7,022 nucleotides of DNA from Gammaproteobacteria bacterium (GCA_029287815.1 JARFQK010000188.1:1-7022), one strand, 5' to 3'. Shown: positions 1 to 6,757, counted from the stretch's first letter. Translations and numbers: made by a program. Notes: generated from the letters alone by a model not told the origin.

Positions 1-1166
1 AATATCTCATCGAGTCGCCCCTTGCGGACCAATTCCGGGGGTAGCTCATCGATGCTGTTCGCTGTCGCAACGATGAACACCTTGGCTTTGTTTTCTGCCA
101 GCCATGTCAGCAACGAACCCAGAATGCGCTTTGAAGTACCCTCGTCGTTCCCACCTGAAATGCCTTTTTCAATCTCATCGATCCACATTACACAAGGCGC
201 CATGACTTCCGCGGTCTTCAGTGACTCACGCAGGTTTTTTTCGGTCTCGCCGATGTACTTGTCGTACAGCGCGCTGAAATCAAAGCGTAATAGCGGCACC
301 CCCCAGACACCCGCGACTGCCTTGGCGGCAAGACTTTTGCCACAGCCCTGCACGCCGAGCAAAAGAAGCCCGCGGGGCGAATCCATTACGCGATCGTCGA
401 TCGGCCCACGAAAGATGCTCTCCCGTCGCTGCAGCCACTGCTTGAGTTTGCCCATACCGCCAACCTCGGAGAACCGCGTCGTATCGAACTCGAACGACAG
501 CACACCATCGCGATTCAGCAGTTGATATTTGCTGCGCATAACTTCCGGCAAGTCATCCTCAGTAATCGCATCATCGTCGACGATCACATTGCGCACGAGT
601 CGCCTGGCATCACTGTGCGTCAGCCCGCTCAGATTCTGCACCAGCCGCTGCAACGTTTGGCGATCAGTCTTCACCGGTTTGCCCGACTGCTTCTGCCATT
701 CGGATGCTTCCTCACGCACCAGGCGTTCCAACGCCCCGGTGTCGGGTAGACACAGCTCAAATCTGGCAACCCGTTGCCGCAGGCCAACAGGCATGTCGAT
801 GTGGTGACTGATCAACACCAGCTTGTTCCTGCTGCCCTCGAAACGCATTGCAATCTCTTTGACGTAACGTTCATTGACCGGATCCTGAAGGAACGGATCG
901 AAATCCAGCAGCACATAAATGCCGTCGACCTCCGACGCCTTGATGTGCCCCAGGACATCTTTGGGTTCCGCATTGTGCCGCTGAATGCCCAGATCGATAT
1001 CGATGCGTCCGAGCCCTTCGGTGACCGACCATTTGAACAGGGGGATGAAATTCTGTGTGGCAATCCTGACCAGCAAGTCGAGCGCACGCTGCTCCTCGTG
1101 TGTTTCGATTTGCAGAATCGGCGTGTGGCCGTTGATCAGCAATTCAAGGTCTTTCTGTTCCGGCAT
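1..1166 (-). CDS. Ycf46-like AAA+ ATPase (C-terminus outside the window)
   Basis: This reading frame is open from an ATG at 1166 to the window edge, giving 388 complete codons and no stop. The C-terminal half is a AAA+ domain: Walker A GVQGCGKS at residues 271-278 (Lys277), Walker B VMWIDE at 326-331 (Asp330, Glu331), a sensor-1-like Asn370 in VATANS, and an arginine-finger-like stretch RKGR at 381-384. The first ~220 residues, including THEEQRALDLL and YVLLDFDPFL, resemble the N-terminal domain of the Ycf46 family, found in cyanobacteria, plastids and many proteobacteria. Family members are usually around 500 residues, so roughly 100 residues are missing off the edge. Its cellular role is poorly defined; ATP-driven remodelling of a protein is the family-level inference. 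No strong ribosome site precedes the ATG. An in-frame GTG at 1211 cannot be excluded, but the ATG gives the family-like start. It lies 229 bp downstream of soeC, separated by a strong inverted repeat, so co-transcription is doubtful. Confidence 0.88.
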   Translation of the reverse strand, partial: MPEQKDLELLINGHTPILQIETHEEQRALDLLVRIATQNFIPLFKWSVTEGLGRIDIDLGIQRHNAEPKDVLGHIKASEVDGIYVLLDFDPFLQDPVNERYVKEIAMRFEGSRNKLVLISHHIDMPVGLRQRVARFELCLPDTGALERLVREEASEWQKQSGKPVKTDRQTLQRLVQNLSGLTHSDARRLVRNVIVDDDAITEDDLPEVMRSKYQLLNRDGVLSFEFDTTRFSEVGGMGKLKQWLQRRESIFRGPIDDRVMDSPRGLLLLGVQGCGKSLAAKAVAGVWGVPLLRFDFSALYDKYIGETEKNLRESLKTAEVMAPCVMWIDEIEKGISGGNDEGTSKRILGSLLTWLAENKAKVFIVATANSIDELPPELVRKGRLDEI

Positions 1167-1245
1167 GATGGCAGTGTTTGCTTTGTACTGTGTATAAGCG
1201 TAGTACAACACCGATTCAGCCACAGAAAAAATGCCGGTTATTTGT

Positions 1246-1387
1246 TCACCGCAAAGACGCAAAGTAAGCAAAGGTGTCGTAGTAGGATCTGTAGGAGCGA
1301 CTTTAGTCGCGAACCGAGGCCGTTCGCGACTAAAGTCGCTCCTACTTGCTATCAAGAATCTCTGCGTGCTTTGCGCCTTTGCGGTGA
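1246..1387. repeat. Outer inverted repeat with ACCGCAAAG-type arms
   Basis: The left arm at 1246-1264 and the right arm at 1369-1387 are inverted copies matching at 18 of 19 bases. The right side extends outward in the CTCTGCG...GCCTTTGCGGT pattern from 1360. The right arm ends 8 bp beyond the soeC stop codon. A second, perfect inverted repeat sits between the arms, so the transcript could fold as a long interrupted stem. Related arms occur at 6523-6724, which marks this as a dispersed element rather than a local accident. A role as transcription attenuator or mRNA 3'-end stabiliser for soeABC is possible, but no terminal T run supports an ordinary intrinsic terminator. Confidence 0.75.
1291..1345. 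repeat. Perfect 24-bp inverted repeat, REP-like hairpin
   Basis: The arms at 1291-1314 and 1322-1345 are perfect reverse complements of 24 bases around a 7-nt loop. Each arm starts outermost with GTAGGAGCG and contains GACTTTAGTC, itself a short palindrome. This matches, from memory, a very common intergenic repeat type in Xanthomonas, Pseudomonas and other Gammaproteobacteria (GTAGGAGCG followed by a self-complementary core). A partial GTAGGA copy at 1282-1287 directly precedes the left arm. As RNA it would form a very stable stem between soeC and the AAA+ gene, likely limiting read-through or protecting the soe mRNA from 3' exonucleases. Confidence 0.85.
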
Positions 1388-1395
1388 TCCAAAAA

Positions 1396-2373
1396 TCACG
1401 CCGTCTGATAGTAAAGGTTCTGCGGATGCCGGGCCTGGGCAAAGAAAAACCAGCGCTCTGCGAGCAGCCCGAGGTACTGGATCGCAAATGCAAGCGCAAA
1501 CACCTGAGCTTGGCTGGTGCCCAAACCAATCCCAATCAGCAGTACCGGCAGTGGGAACACCAACAACAGGAACGTCCATTTGACTGAGCGAAATTTTCGT
1601 TTGGTTGCTCCATGGAAGTATTCGCGCGTATTGAAGGAACCTGCCATAAAGCCACAGGACTTCTGTTGAATGTTGCTGTGACGAATACCGATCGCGGAGC
1701 GCAGACTGGATTTGTATTTGATATTGGCATTGCGCAGCAACGACGCGATGCGCGTTACAAAGGCCGCCAGCGTGATGATCACGGCCCAGGCCGCATAAAA
1801 AGCGACGAGCCCAGAACCGGTGTAGGCGGCAAATGCGGTCGCCAAGGAAAAACCGGAAGCGGAGCCCAGCAGTGTGTAGTTAACGACCGTCAGTGGTGTC
1901 GCCCATTCCTGCAGGAACTTGACACAGGCGTAGATCATCGCGGTGCAGAAAAACAGCGCGAACGCCAGCACGGTATTGACACCGCCAACCACTAGCGAGA
2001 GTTCAACATGTATTTCGCCATTGAGACTGAATAGCACTGGATTCAGATCATAGTAGTTGATTACACCGTATAGGGCTGTAAGCGCGATGAACGCGGGTAA
2101 TACGATGACCTCCCGCGACAGCCACGAGCTGCGCCACCGGGTAGCGGTGCGCCAGGCGCGCTCAGGCCTGCCCAGATGAAAAACCGACGCGACCAGGCCC
2201 GCAAGCAGAAAAACCAGCGTCAGCAGGCTGCCCAGGCCGTAAAAGCTGTGCGAGTCCTGAACCGGCAAAACATTCACCACCGAGTAGAGTTGTCCGGTAT
2301 ACAGTGCGAGAAATAAGCCCTGACCCACTCCAATCAGGGTCGTCAGAAAAATCACAGAAAAAGCTGGATGCAT
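1396..2373 (-). CDS. soeC: Sulfite dehydrogenase membrane anchor subunit SoeC
   Basis: This 325-residue protein is the quinone-reactive membrane subunit of the sulfite dehydrogenase, related to the DmsC/NrfD-type anchors. It should receive electrons from SoeB at the cytoplasmic face and reduce the quinone pool. Eight hydrophobic helices can be drawn at about residues 5-27, 46-66, 88-107, 128-150, 160-183, 188-210, 265-285 and 288-308. The N-terminus MHPAFSVIFLTTLIGVGQGL, the HLGRPERAWR loop at 66-75, TREYFHG at 249-255 and ERWFFFAQARHPQNLYY near the end are typical of SoeC. No haem-binding or cluster-binding cysteine pattern is visible, as expected. The ATG at 2373 is preceded by GGGAG about 6 nt upstream and lies 21 nt after the soeB stop. 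The protein ends 9 bp before the nested inverted repeat at 1246-1387. Confidence 0.93.
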   Translation of the reverse strand: MHPAFSVIFLTTLIGVGQGLFLALYTGQLYSVVNVLPVQDSHSFYGLGSLLTLVFLLAGLVASVFHLGRPERAWRTATRWRSSWLSREVIVLPAFIALTALYGVINYYDLNPVLFSLNGEIHVELSLVVGGVNTVLAFALFFCTAMIYACVKFLQEWATPLTVVNYTLLGSASGFSLATAFAAYTGSGLVAFYAAWAVIITLAAFVTRIASLLRNANIKYKSSLRSAIGIRHSNIQQKSCGFMAGSFNTREYFHGATKRKFRSVKWTFLLLVFPLPVLLIGIGLGTSQAQVFALAFAIQYLGLLAERWFFFAQARHPQNLYYQTA

Positions 2374-2394
2374 AGTGACTCCCGGTCGTTCGTT

Positions 2395-3126
2395 TTACCA
2401 CGAGGTGATATCGTCGAGCGTTTGTTCTTCACTGCCGGGCATCGGCAATTGACGCTCCTTCTTCAACGGATTGTCGACACGGATCAATTCGTCCTCATGA
2501 ATACTGATTTGCGTTTTGCGCCGCGGCAGGTAGTGATTGGCCGGATTCGTACCCCATTCCGGCATCAGCTGATAGCCACCATTTTCACGAATCGCGACCG
2601 ACACCACCGAATCCGGGTCATTCACATCGCCGAACAGCCGGGCTGTTGTCGGACAAGCCAACACGCAGGCCGGCTTTCTCTCTGACTGGGGCAAGGACTC
2701 GTCATAGATACGGTCGACACACAGCGTGCATTTTTTCATGACCCTCTGGTTTTGATCGAGCTCACGGGCACCGTAGGGACAGGCCCACGAGCAATACTTG
2801 CAGCCGATGCACTTGTCATAATCGACCAGCACGATACCATCTTGCGCACGTTTGTAGCTGGCGCCGGTGGGACACACCGGGACACAAGGCGGGTCCTCGC
2901 AGTGCAGGCAACTTTTTGGGAAATGTACTGTTTCGGTTTTTGGGTAGGCACCAATCTCGAATGTCTGCACGCGATTGAAAAAAGTGCCGCTAGGATCCGC
3001 ATCGTAGGGATTCCTGTCGGCGAGGAATCCGGCCGGGCCCGAGGTATTCCACTCCTTACAGCTGGTGACGCAGGCGTGACAACCCACGCAGACATTCAAA
3101 TCGATGACCAATGCCAGCTGTTTCAT
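2395..3126 (-). CDS. soeB: Sulfite dehydrogenase iron-sulfur subunit SoeB
   Basis: This 243-residue protein is the electron-transfer subunit, a DmsB/PsrB/NrfC-type ferredoxin carrying four [4Fe-4S] clusters. Sixteen cysteines are arranged as expected: C13, C16, C19, C23; C73, C76, C81, C85; C106, C109, C112, C116; and C133, C136, C154, C158. Motifs include CVGCHACVTSC, CLHCEDPPCVPVC and CIGCKYCSWACP. There is no signal peptide, which places it in the cytoplasm with SoeA. The start at 3126 is chosen because its ATG overlaps the soeA stop in ATGA, the protein begins MKQLALVIDLNVCVGC as in the family, and GGGAGCGAGAGC lies just upstream. The frame is also open upstream to 3213, but that extension lies inside soeA and is not family-like. 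The overlap implies translational coupling, fitting a fixed SoeA:SoeB ratio. Confidence 0.95.
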   Translation of the reverse strand: MKQLALVIDLNVCVGCHACVTSCKEWNTSGPAGFLADRNPYDADPSGTFFNRVQTFEIGAYPKTETVHFPKSCLHCEDPPCVPVCPTGASYKRAQDGIVLVDYDKCIGCKYCSWACPYGARELDQNQRVMKKCTLCVDRIYDESLPQSERKPACVLACPTTARLFGDVNDPDSVVSVAIRENGGYQLMPEWGTNPANHYLPRRKTQISIHEDELIRVDNPLKKERQLPMPGSEEQTLDDITSW

Positions 3127-6050
3127 GCTCTCGCTCCCGGCTTGCGCATTGCGCCAGCAATATATTTCAACCACTTGCTGCGCGGCCGCTGTTCGCATTG
3201 ACCGGGCACACAAGCGACCGCGTCGAACTGCGGCCAGGTCTGCTTCGGCTCATCCGCAGCGGCAGGATAAATGCGCACGCGCACATCGTACCAGCCTGCC
3301 TGCCCGGTGATTGGATCGGAGTTCGACAGATGCTCGTTTTCGTGCTCGGAAGGCAGTTCCTCGCTGATCAAGTGATTCAGCAGAAAACCCTGTCTGGACT
3401 CGTTGGCCTTGCCGTCAAGACCCCAGGCACCCGAGGCCTTACCGATCGCGTTCCAGGTCCACACGGTGCCTGGCTCGACGGCTTCCGAATAACGGCACAG
3501 ACAACGAACCTTGCCGTGCATCGACTCCACCCACATCCAGCCACCGTCCTCGATGCCGGCCGCAGCGGCCGTTCTGGTATTCACGTACAAATAGTTGTAG
3601 GTGTGGATCTGGCGCAGCCAGGCGTTCTGAGAGTCCCAAGAATGGTACATCGCCATCGGGCGCTGCGTGATCGCATTTAGCGGATATTTCAGCAGATCGG
3701 TACGCTGTGCCTCCAAAGTCTCCGAGAAGAACGGCAACGGGTCGAAATGTTGCGCAATGCGCTCGCGCAAACGCTCTGGCGGCTGCTTGCCGAAGGACCG
3801 GCCCTGTGCGGCCAAGCGAAACTTCTGCAGCACTTCAGAATAAATCTGAACATTGATTGGTTCTGCGTATCGCGTCAGGCTGTGACGCTTGGCCCATTCC
3901 AGATAGCCCTGGTTCCAGTTGCGCATGTACTGGTAGGATTTTGGCAGTTCATAGCGGAACACGCAGTTATTCTTCTCGTACATCTCCCACTGCTTCGGAT
4001 TAGGCTCGCCCTTCATGAATTTCTCGCCACCTTGACCGCGCCAGCCCGCCAGGAAACCGATCCCGGAGCCGGGCGCCGTCTCAAAATTGATGACGAAATC
4101 GGGATAGTCACGAAATTTGCGACGACCGTCATCGTGAACAAACGCCGGCAGCTGCAGACGCGTGCCCAGTTCGATCAACACATCCTGGAACGGCTTGCAT
4201 TCGCCGGTCGGCGGCAGCACCGGAATCCGCACCGAATCCACCGGGCCGTCGAACTCTGAGATCGGACGGTCGAGCATCGACATCACATCATGGCGCTCGA
4301 GATAGGTCGTATCGGGCAGCACCAGATCGGCAAACGCAACCATCTCTGACTGGAACGCATCAGCAACGACGATGAACGGTATCTTGTATTCACCGTTTTC
4401 GTCTCGGTCATTCAGCATCCGACGGATTTCCGCAGCGTTCATCGACGAATTCCACGCCATGTTGGCCATGAAGATCAGCATCGTATCGATACTGTAGGGA
4501 TCACCACGCCAGGCATTGGTGATCGCATTGTGCATCAGACCGTGAACGGCAAGTGGATACTCCCAGGAGAAGGCCTTGTCGAGACGCACCGGCTCGCCGT
4601 TATCATCCACGAACAGATCATCCGGATCGGCTGGCCAGCCCAATGGCATTCCATTCAAAGGCTCATTAGGCCGAATATCGCTCGGCCCGGTCGGCGTCTT
4701 CGCGCAGGGCGGAATCGGCCGAGGAAACGGGGCCTTATGACGGAATCCGCCGGGCCGATCGATCGTGCCGAGGATACTCATCAGGATCGACAGGGCCCGA
4801 ATCGTCTGAAAGCCATTGGAGTGAGCCGCCAGGCCACGCATGGCATGAAAAGCGACCGGATTGCCGCTGACGTGGTCGTGCTCATTGCCCCAGGTGTCGG
4901 TCCAGGCGATCGGCAGTTCGATCTTTTCATCACGTGCGGTAATGCCCATTTCGTTGGCCAGGCGCTGGATCGTCGCCGCCGGAATACCGGTGATCTCAGC
5001 CGCCCATTCGGCGGTATAGTTGCGCACACGCTCGACCAGCAGCTGGAAAGCGGGCTTGACCGGCGTGCCATCGTCGAGCGTGAATTCTCCCAGTAAATAG
5101 GGGTCTGACCCCGCCGTGTGCATCGAAATCGGCCGATCCAGGTGGCGGTCCCACCATAACTTGTTCTGCGCATCGAAACAGCCTTCTTCCTTCGGCACCT
5201 CGAAACGCACGAACATGCCATATTCAGTCGAAGCCTGATCCATGTTCACCAGTTCGGCCGCGTTGCTGTACTTGACCAGAAAGTCGCGGTCATAAAGCCC
5301 CTGCTTGATGATCTCATTGATCAGGGCCAGAAACAGAGCGCCGTCGGTGCCGGGCTTGATCGGAATCCATTCATCGGCGATCGCCGAATAGCCGGTGCGC
5401 ACCGGGTTGATCGAAATGAATTTTCCGCCCTGGCGTTTGAATTTGGATAGCGCGATCTTGAGCGGATTGGAATGATGGTCCTCGGCAGTGCCGATCATCA
5501 CGAACAAGCGCGAGCGATCGAGATCGGGGCCACCGAACTCCCAAAACGAGCCACCCATGGTGTAGATCATGCCAGCGGCCATGTTGACCGAGCAGAATCC
5601 GCCGTGTGCAGAATAGTTGGGTGTGCCAAACTGTTTCGCGAACAAGCCGGTCAGCGCCTGCATCTGGTCTCGGCCAGTGATCAAAGCGAAGCGTTTCGGG
5701 TCGGTCTCGCGGATGTGCGCGAGACGTTGTTCCAGCAAGTCGAAAGCACGCTCCCAGGAAATCTCCTCGAACGCGTTCTCACCCCGCTCGGCGCCTGGTT
5801 TGCGCAACAACGGCTTGGTCAAGCGCGCCGGAGAATACTGCTTCATGATGCCAGATGCGCCCTTCGCACAAATCACGCCTTTGTTCAGCGGATGCTCGGG
5901 ATTACCCTCGATATAGCGCACCTCGCCGTCTCTGAGCGTAACACGTATGCCACAGCGGCAAGCGCACATATAGCAAGTCGTATTCTTGACCTCGACCCGG
6001 CTGTTGGCATCTCTGCTATCAGAAACCGGATCGTGGAGCGGTGTCGACAT
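3123..6050 (-). CDS. soeA: Sulfite dehydrogenase molybdopterin subunit SoeA
   Basis: This 975-residue catalytic subunit belongs to the DMSO reductase family of molybdenum enzymes; SoeA oxidises sulfite directly to sulfate in the cytoplasm. C26, C29, C33 and C61 form the N-terminal [4Fe-4S] site (CYMCACRC, with an extra Cys31, then GVICAKG). The molybdopterin domain follows: ITGRDQMQALTG at 125-136, HGGFCSVNMAAG at 149-160 with Cys153 the likely Mo ligand, FVMIGTAEDHHSNPL at 183-197, and FADLVLPDTTYLERHDV at 573-589. The C-terminal dinucleotide-binding domain spans about 790-925. No twin-arginine signal precedes the cluster site, which separates it from periplasmic DmsA, PhsA and TtrA relatives. 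The ATG at 6050 is preceded by GGGGAG with 4 nt spacing. An upstream in-frame ATG at 6116 adds 22 residues that are not family-like. Arsenate- or polysulfide-reductase function is less likely given the partners SoeB and SoeC. Confidence 0.93.
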   Translation of the reverse strand: MSTPLHDPVSDSRDANSRVEVKNTTCYMCACRCGIRVTLRDGEVRYIEGNPEHPLNKGVICAKGASGIMKQYSPARLTKPLLRKPGAERGENAFEEISWERAFDLLEQRLAHIRETDPKRFALITGRDQMQALTGLFAKQFGTPNYSAHGGFCSVNMAAGMIYTMGGSFWEFGGPDLDRSRLFVMIGTAEDHHSNPLKIALSKFKRQGGKFISINPVRTGYSAIADEWIPIKPGTDGALFLALINEIIKQGLYDRDFLVKYSNAAELVNMDQASTEYGMFVRFEVPKEEGCFDAQNKLWWDRHLDRPISMHTAGSDPYLLGEFTLDDGTPVKPAFQLLVERVRNYTAEWAAEITGIPAATIQRLANEMGITARDEKIELPIAWTDTWGNEHDHVSGNPVAFHAMRGLAAHSNGFQTIRALSILMSILGTIDRPGGFRHKAPFPRPIPPCAKTPTGPSDIRPNEPLNGMPLGWPADPDDLFVDDNGEPVRLDKAFSWEYPLAVHGLMHNAITNAWRGDPYSIDTMLIFMANMAWNSSMNAAEIRRMLNDRDENGEYKIPFIVVADAFQSEMVAFADLVLPDTTYLERHDVMSMLDRPISEFDGPVDSVRIPVLPPTGECKPFQDVLIELGTRLQLPAFVHDDGRRKFRDYPDFVINFETAPGSGIGFLAGWRGQGGEKFMKGEPNPKQWEMYEKNNCVFRYELPKSYQYMRNWNQGYLEWAKRHSLTRYAEPINVQIYSEVLQKFRLAAQGRSFGKQPPERLRERIAQHFDPLPFFSETLEAQRTDLLKYPLNAITQRPMAMYHSWDSQNAWLRQIHTYNYLYVNTRTAAAAGIEDGGWMWVESMHGKVRCLCRYSEAVEPGTVWTWNAIGKASGAWGLDGKANESRQGFLLNHLISEELPSEHENEHLSNSDPITGQAGWYDVRVRIYPAAADEPKQTWPQFDAVACVPGQCEQRPRSKWLKYIAGAMRKPGARA

Positions 6051-6175
6051 CAATCTCCCCTGTTCAGCAGATAAAATCGAACGCCAATTTACCCCAGCTG
6101 GATACCATCTAGCCAATAAGAAATTCTGACTGCTATATAAACAAATTAATGAGTTCTAATATATCTTTGGGCGTT
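6051..6175 (-). promoter_or_regulatory. AT-rich leader and putative promoter of soeABC
   Basis: The region directly upstream of soeA becomes clearly AT-rich between about 6110 and 6170, in contrast to the surrounding genes. On the minus strand a weak sigma70-like pair can be read: TTGTTT (6144-6139) and TCTTAT (6121-6116) with a 17-nt spacer, giving a leader of about 60 nt before the ATG at 6050. The match is poor (3 of 6 and 4 of 6 bases), so the exact promoter is a guess. I saw no clear operator palindrome here. Confidence 0.3.
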
Positions 6176-6243
6176 GCGATGGATCGGGGTCAGCCGCCTG
6201 CGACAGCGCAAGTGTCAATTCCACAGCGAACAGCAGGTAAGGA

Positions 6244-6491
6244 TTAACCCGCATTTCTCACCAGGATCACGGCAGCAGGCGCAGGATTCGTGTTCGTAAG
6301 CGCTGCTCTGGAGCGAAAAGCGTAGCCATAGCTACGGTTTGAGTGAAGAGCAAGCTTGCGGACACGAAGACTAGCCTGAACCGTGATAGGCACTGTTGAA
6401 AAACACGCTGCATTTTCGATGATTCCAATTTTCTCAAACGAGCCAATGCCTTATCAATGCTCCAAGCCGCCTGGTGAGAAATGCGGGTTAA
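6244..6491. mobile_element. 248-bp MITE-like element with perfect 21-bp terminal inverted repeats
   Basis: The termini 6244-6264 and 6471-6491 are exact reverse complements over 21 bases, beginning TTAACCCGCATTTC at the left edge; complementarity stops at both outer edges. Both outermost tetranucleotides read TTAA, which may be part of the repeats or a target-site duplication. The interior encodes no transposase, so this would be a non-autonomous element moved by a transposase elsewhere. Its left two-thirds fold back on themselves (see 6266-6387), and its right part has a diverged second copy at 6554-6670. I could not assign the ends to a named insertion-sequence family with confidence. Confidence 0.7.
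6266..6387. repeat. Long imperfect foldback inside the MITE-like element
   Basis: The sequence from 6266 to 6309 pairs imperfectly with 6347-6387. The clearest part is 6289-6309 against 6347-6366. The apex is a perfect hairpin, CGTAGC (6321-6326) with GCTACG (6331-6336) around CATA. Such a nested stem could form as single-stranded DNA or RNA, as in REP-type and stem-loop repeats. It does not coincide with the terminal inverted repeats, so the element has two layers of symmetry. Confidence 0.6.
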
Positions 6492-6522
6492 GGGTTGATG
6501 CAGGATGCTCGTTGTAAAAGTC

Positions 6523-6724
6523 TTAACCGCAGAGACGCTGAGTCACAGAGACAAGCCTGAACCGTGATAGGCATGCTTGAAAAACACAGTGTATCTTCGA
6601 TGATCCGAGGTTTCTCAGACCGTTCAATGCCTTGTCGTCATTCTACGCCGCGTGCTGAGAAATGCTGGCTCATTACCATGCATTCGCCTTTCTTCACTCT
6701 GCGCCTCCGCGCCTCTGCGGTAAA
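6523..6724. repeat. 202-bp element bounded by inverted ACCGCAGAG arms
   Basis: The left arm 6523-6538 (TTAACCGCAGAGACGC) and the right arm 6709-6724 are inverted copies differing at 2 of 16 bases. The right side, 6697-6723, also resembles 1360-1387 in the spacer downstream of soeC, so both belong to one dispersed family. The enclosed sequence includes the diverged copy at 6554-6670. The right arm lies about 34 bp beyond the rep stop codon. No coding capacity is apparent inside. Confidence 0.65.
6554..6670 (+). repeat. Diverged direct copy of 6373-6489
   Basis: These 117 bp align without gaps to 6373-6489, the right part of the MITE-like element, with about three-quarters of bases identical (28 mismatches counted by eye). 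The first 20 bases are identical. Its right end is a decayed terminal repeat: GCTGAGAAATGCTGGCT here against GGTGAGAAATGCGGGTT. The left terminal repeat and the foldback are absent, so this is either a truncated older copy or a shorter subtype. Confidence 0.7.
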
Positions 6725-6757
6725 TTCAGCTGTTCAGGCGGCGCCTCATCCCGAAAG

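Larger units (their letters stand above)
6051..6757. other. Non-coding spacer between rep and soeA
   Basis: These 707 bp carry no convincing gene. They hold, from the rep side, the ACCGCAGAG-bounded element (6523-6724), a 31-bp gap, the 248-bp MITE-like element (6244-6491), a short GC-rich stretch (6177-6243) and the AT-rich soeA leader. The longer frames here have no family resemblance, run across repeats, or are antisense to rep. A spacer between two genes on the same strand filled with repeats suggests that soeABC is transcribed from its own promoter and that the gap has collected small elements. Confidence 0.7.

Noticed and set aside
1221..1236. Run of six T on the minus strand (1230-1225) as an intrinsic terminator
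   Set aside because: No stable GC-rich stem lies immediately before it; the large hairpins are tens of bases away.
774..1583. Long plus-strand frame of 269 codons
   Set aside because: It is antisense to the AAA+ gene and to soeC and runs through the inverted repeats; its residues resemble no known family.
3127..3213. Upstream ATG at 3213 as the soeB start
   Set aside because: It would overlap soeA by 91 bp and add 29 residues unlike SoeB; the ATGA-coupled start at 3126 fits better.
1396..6050. DMSO, thiosulfate/polysulfide or tetrathionate reductase (Dms/Phs/Psr/Ttr)
   Set aside because: The catalytic subunit lacks a twin-arginine signal and all three subunits carry Soe-like sequence features.
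3111..6074. Several plus-strand frames of 170-200 codons opposite soeA
   Set aside because: All are antisense to soeA, whose motifs and length are family-typical; high GC content creates such open antisense frames.
6051..6116. Upstream ATG at 6116 as the soeA start
   Set aside because: The added 22 residues lie in the AT-rich leader and are not family-like, whereas the ATG at 6050 has a good GGGGAG site and the expected N-terminus.
6244..6724. CRISPR array
   Set aside because: The repeats are few, long, imperfect and arranged as inverted or nested pairs, not as short regularly spaced direct repeats.
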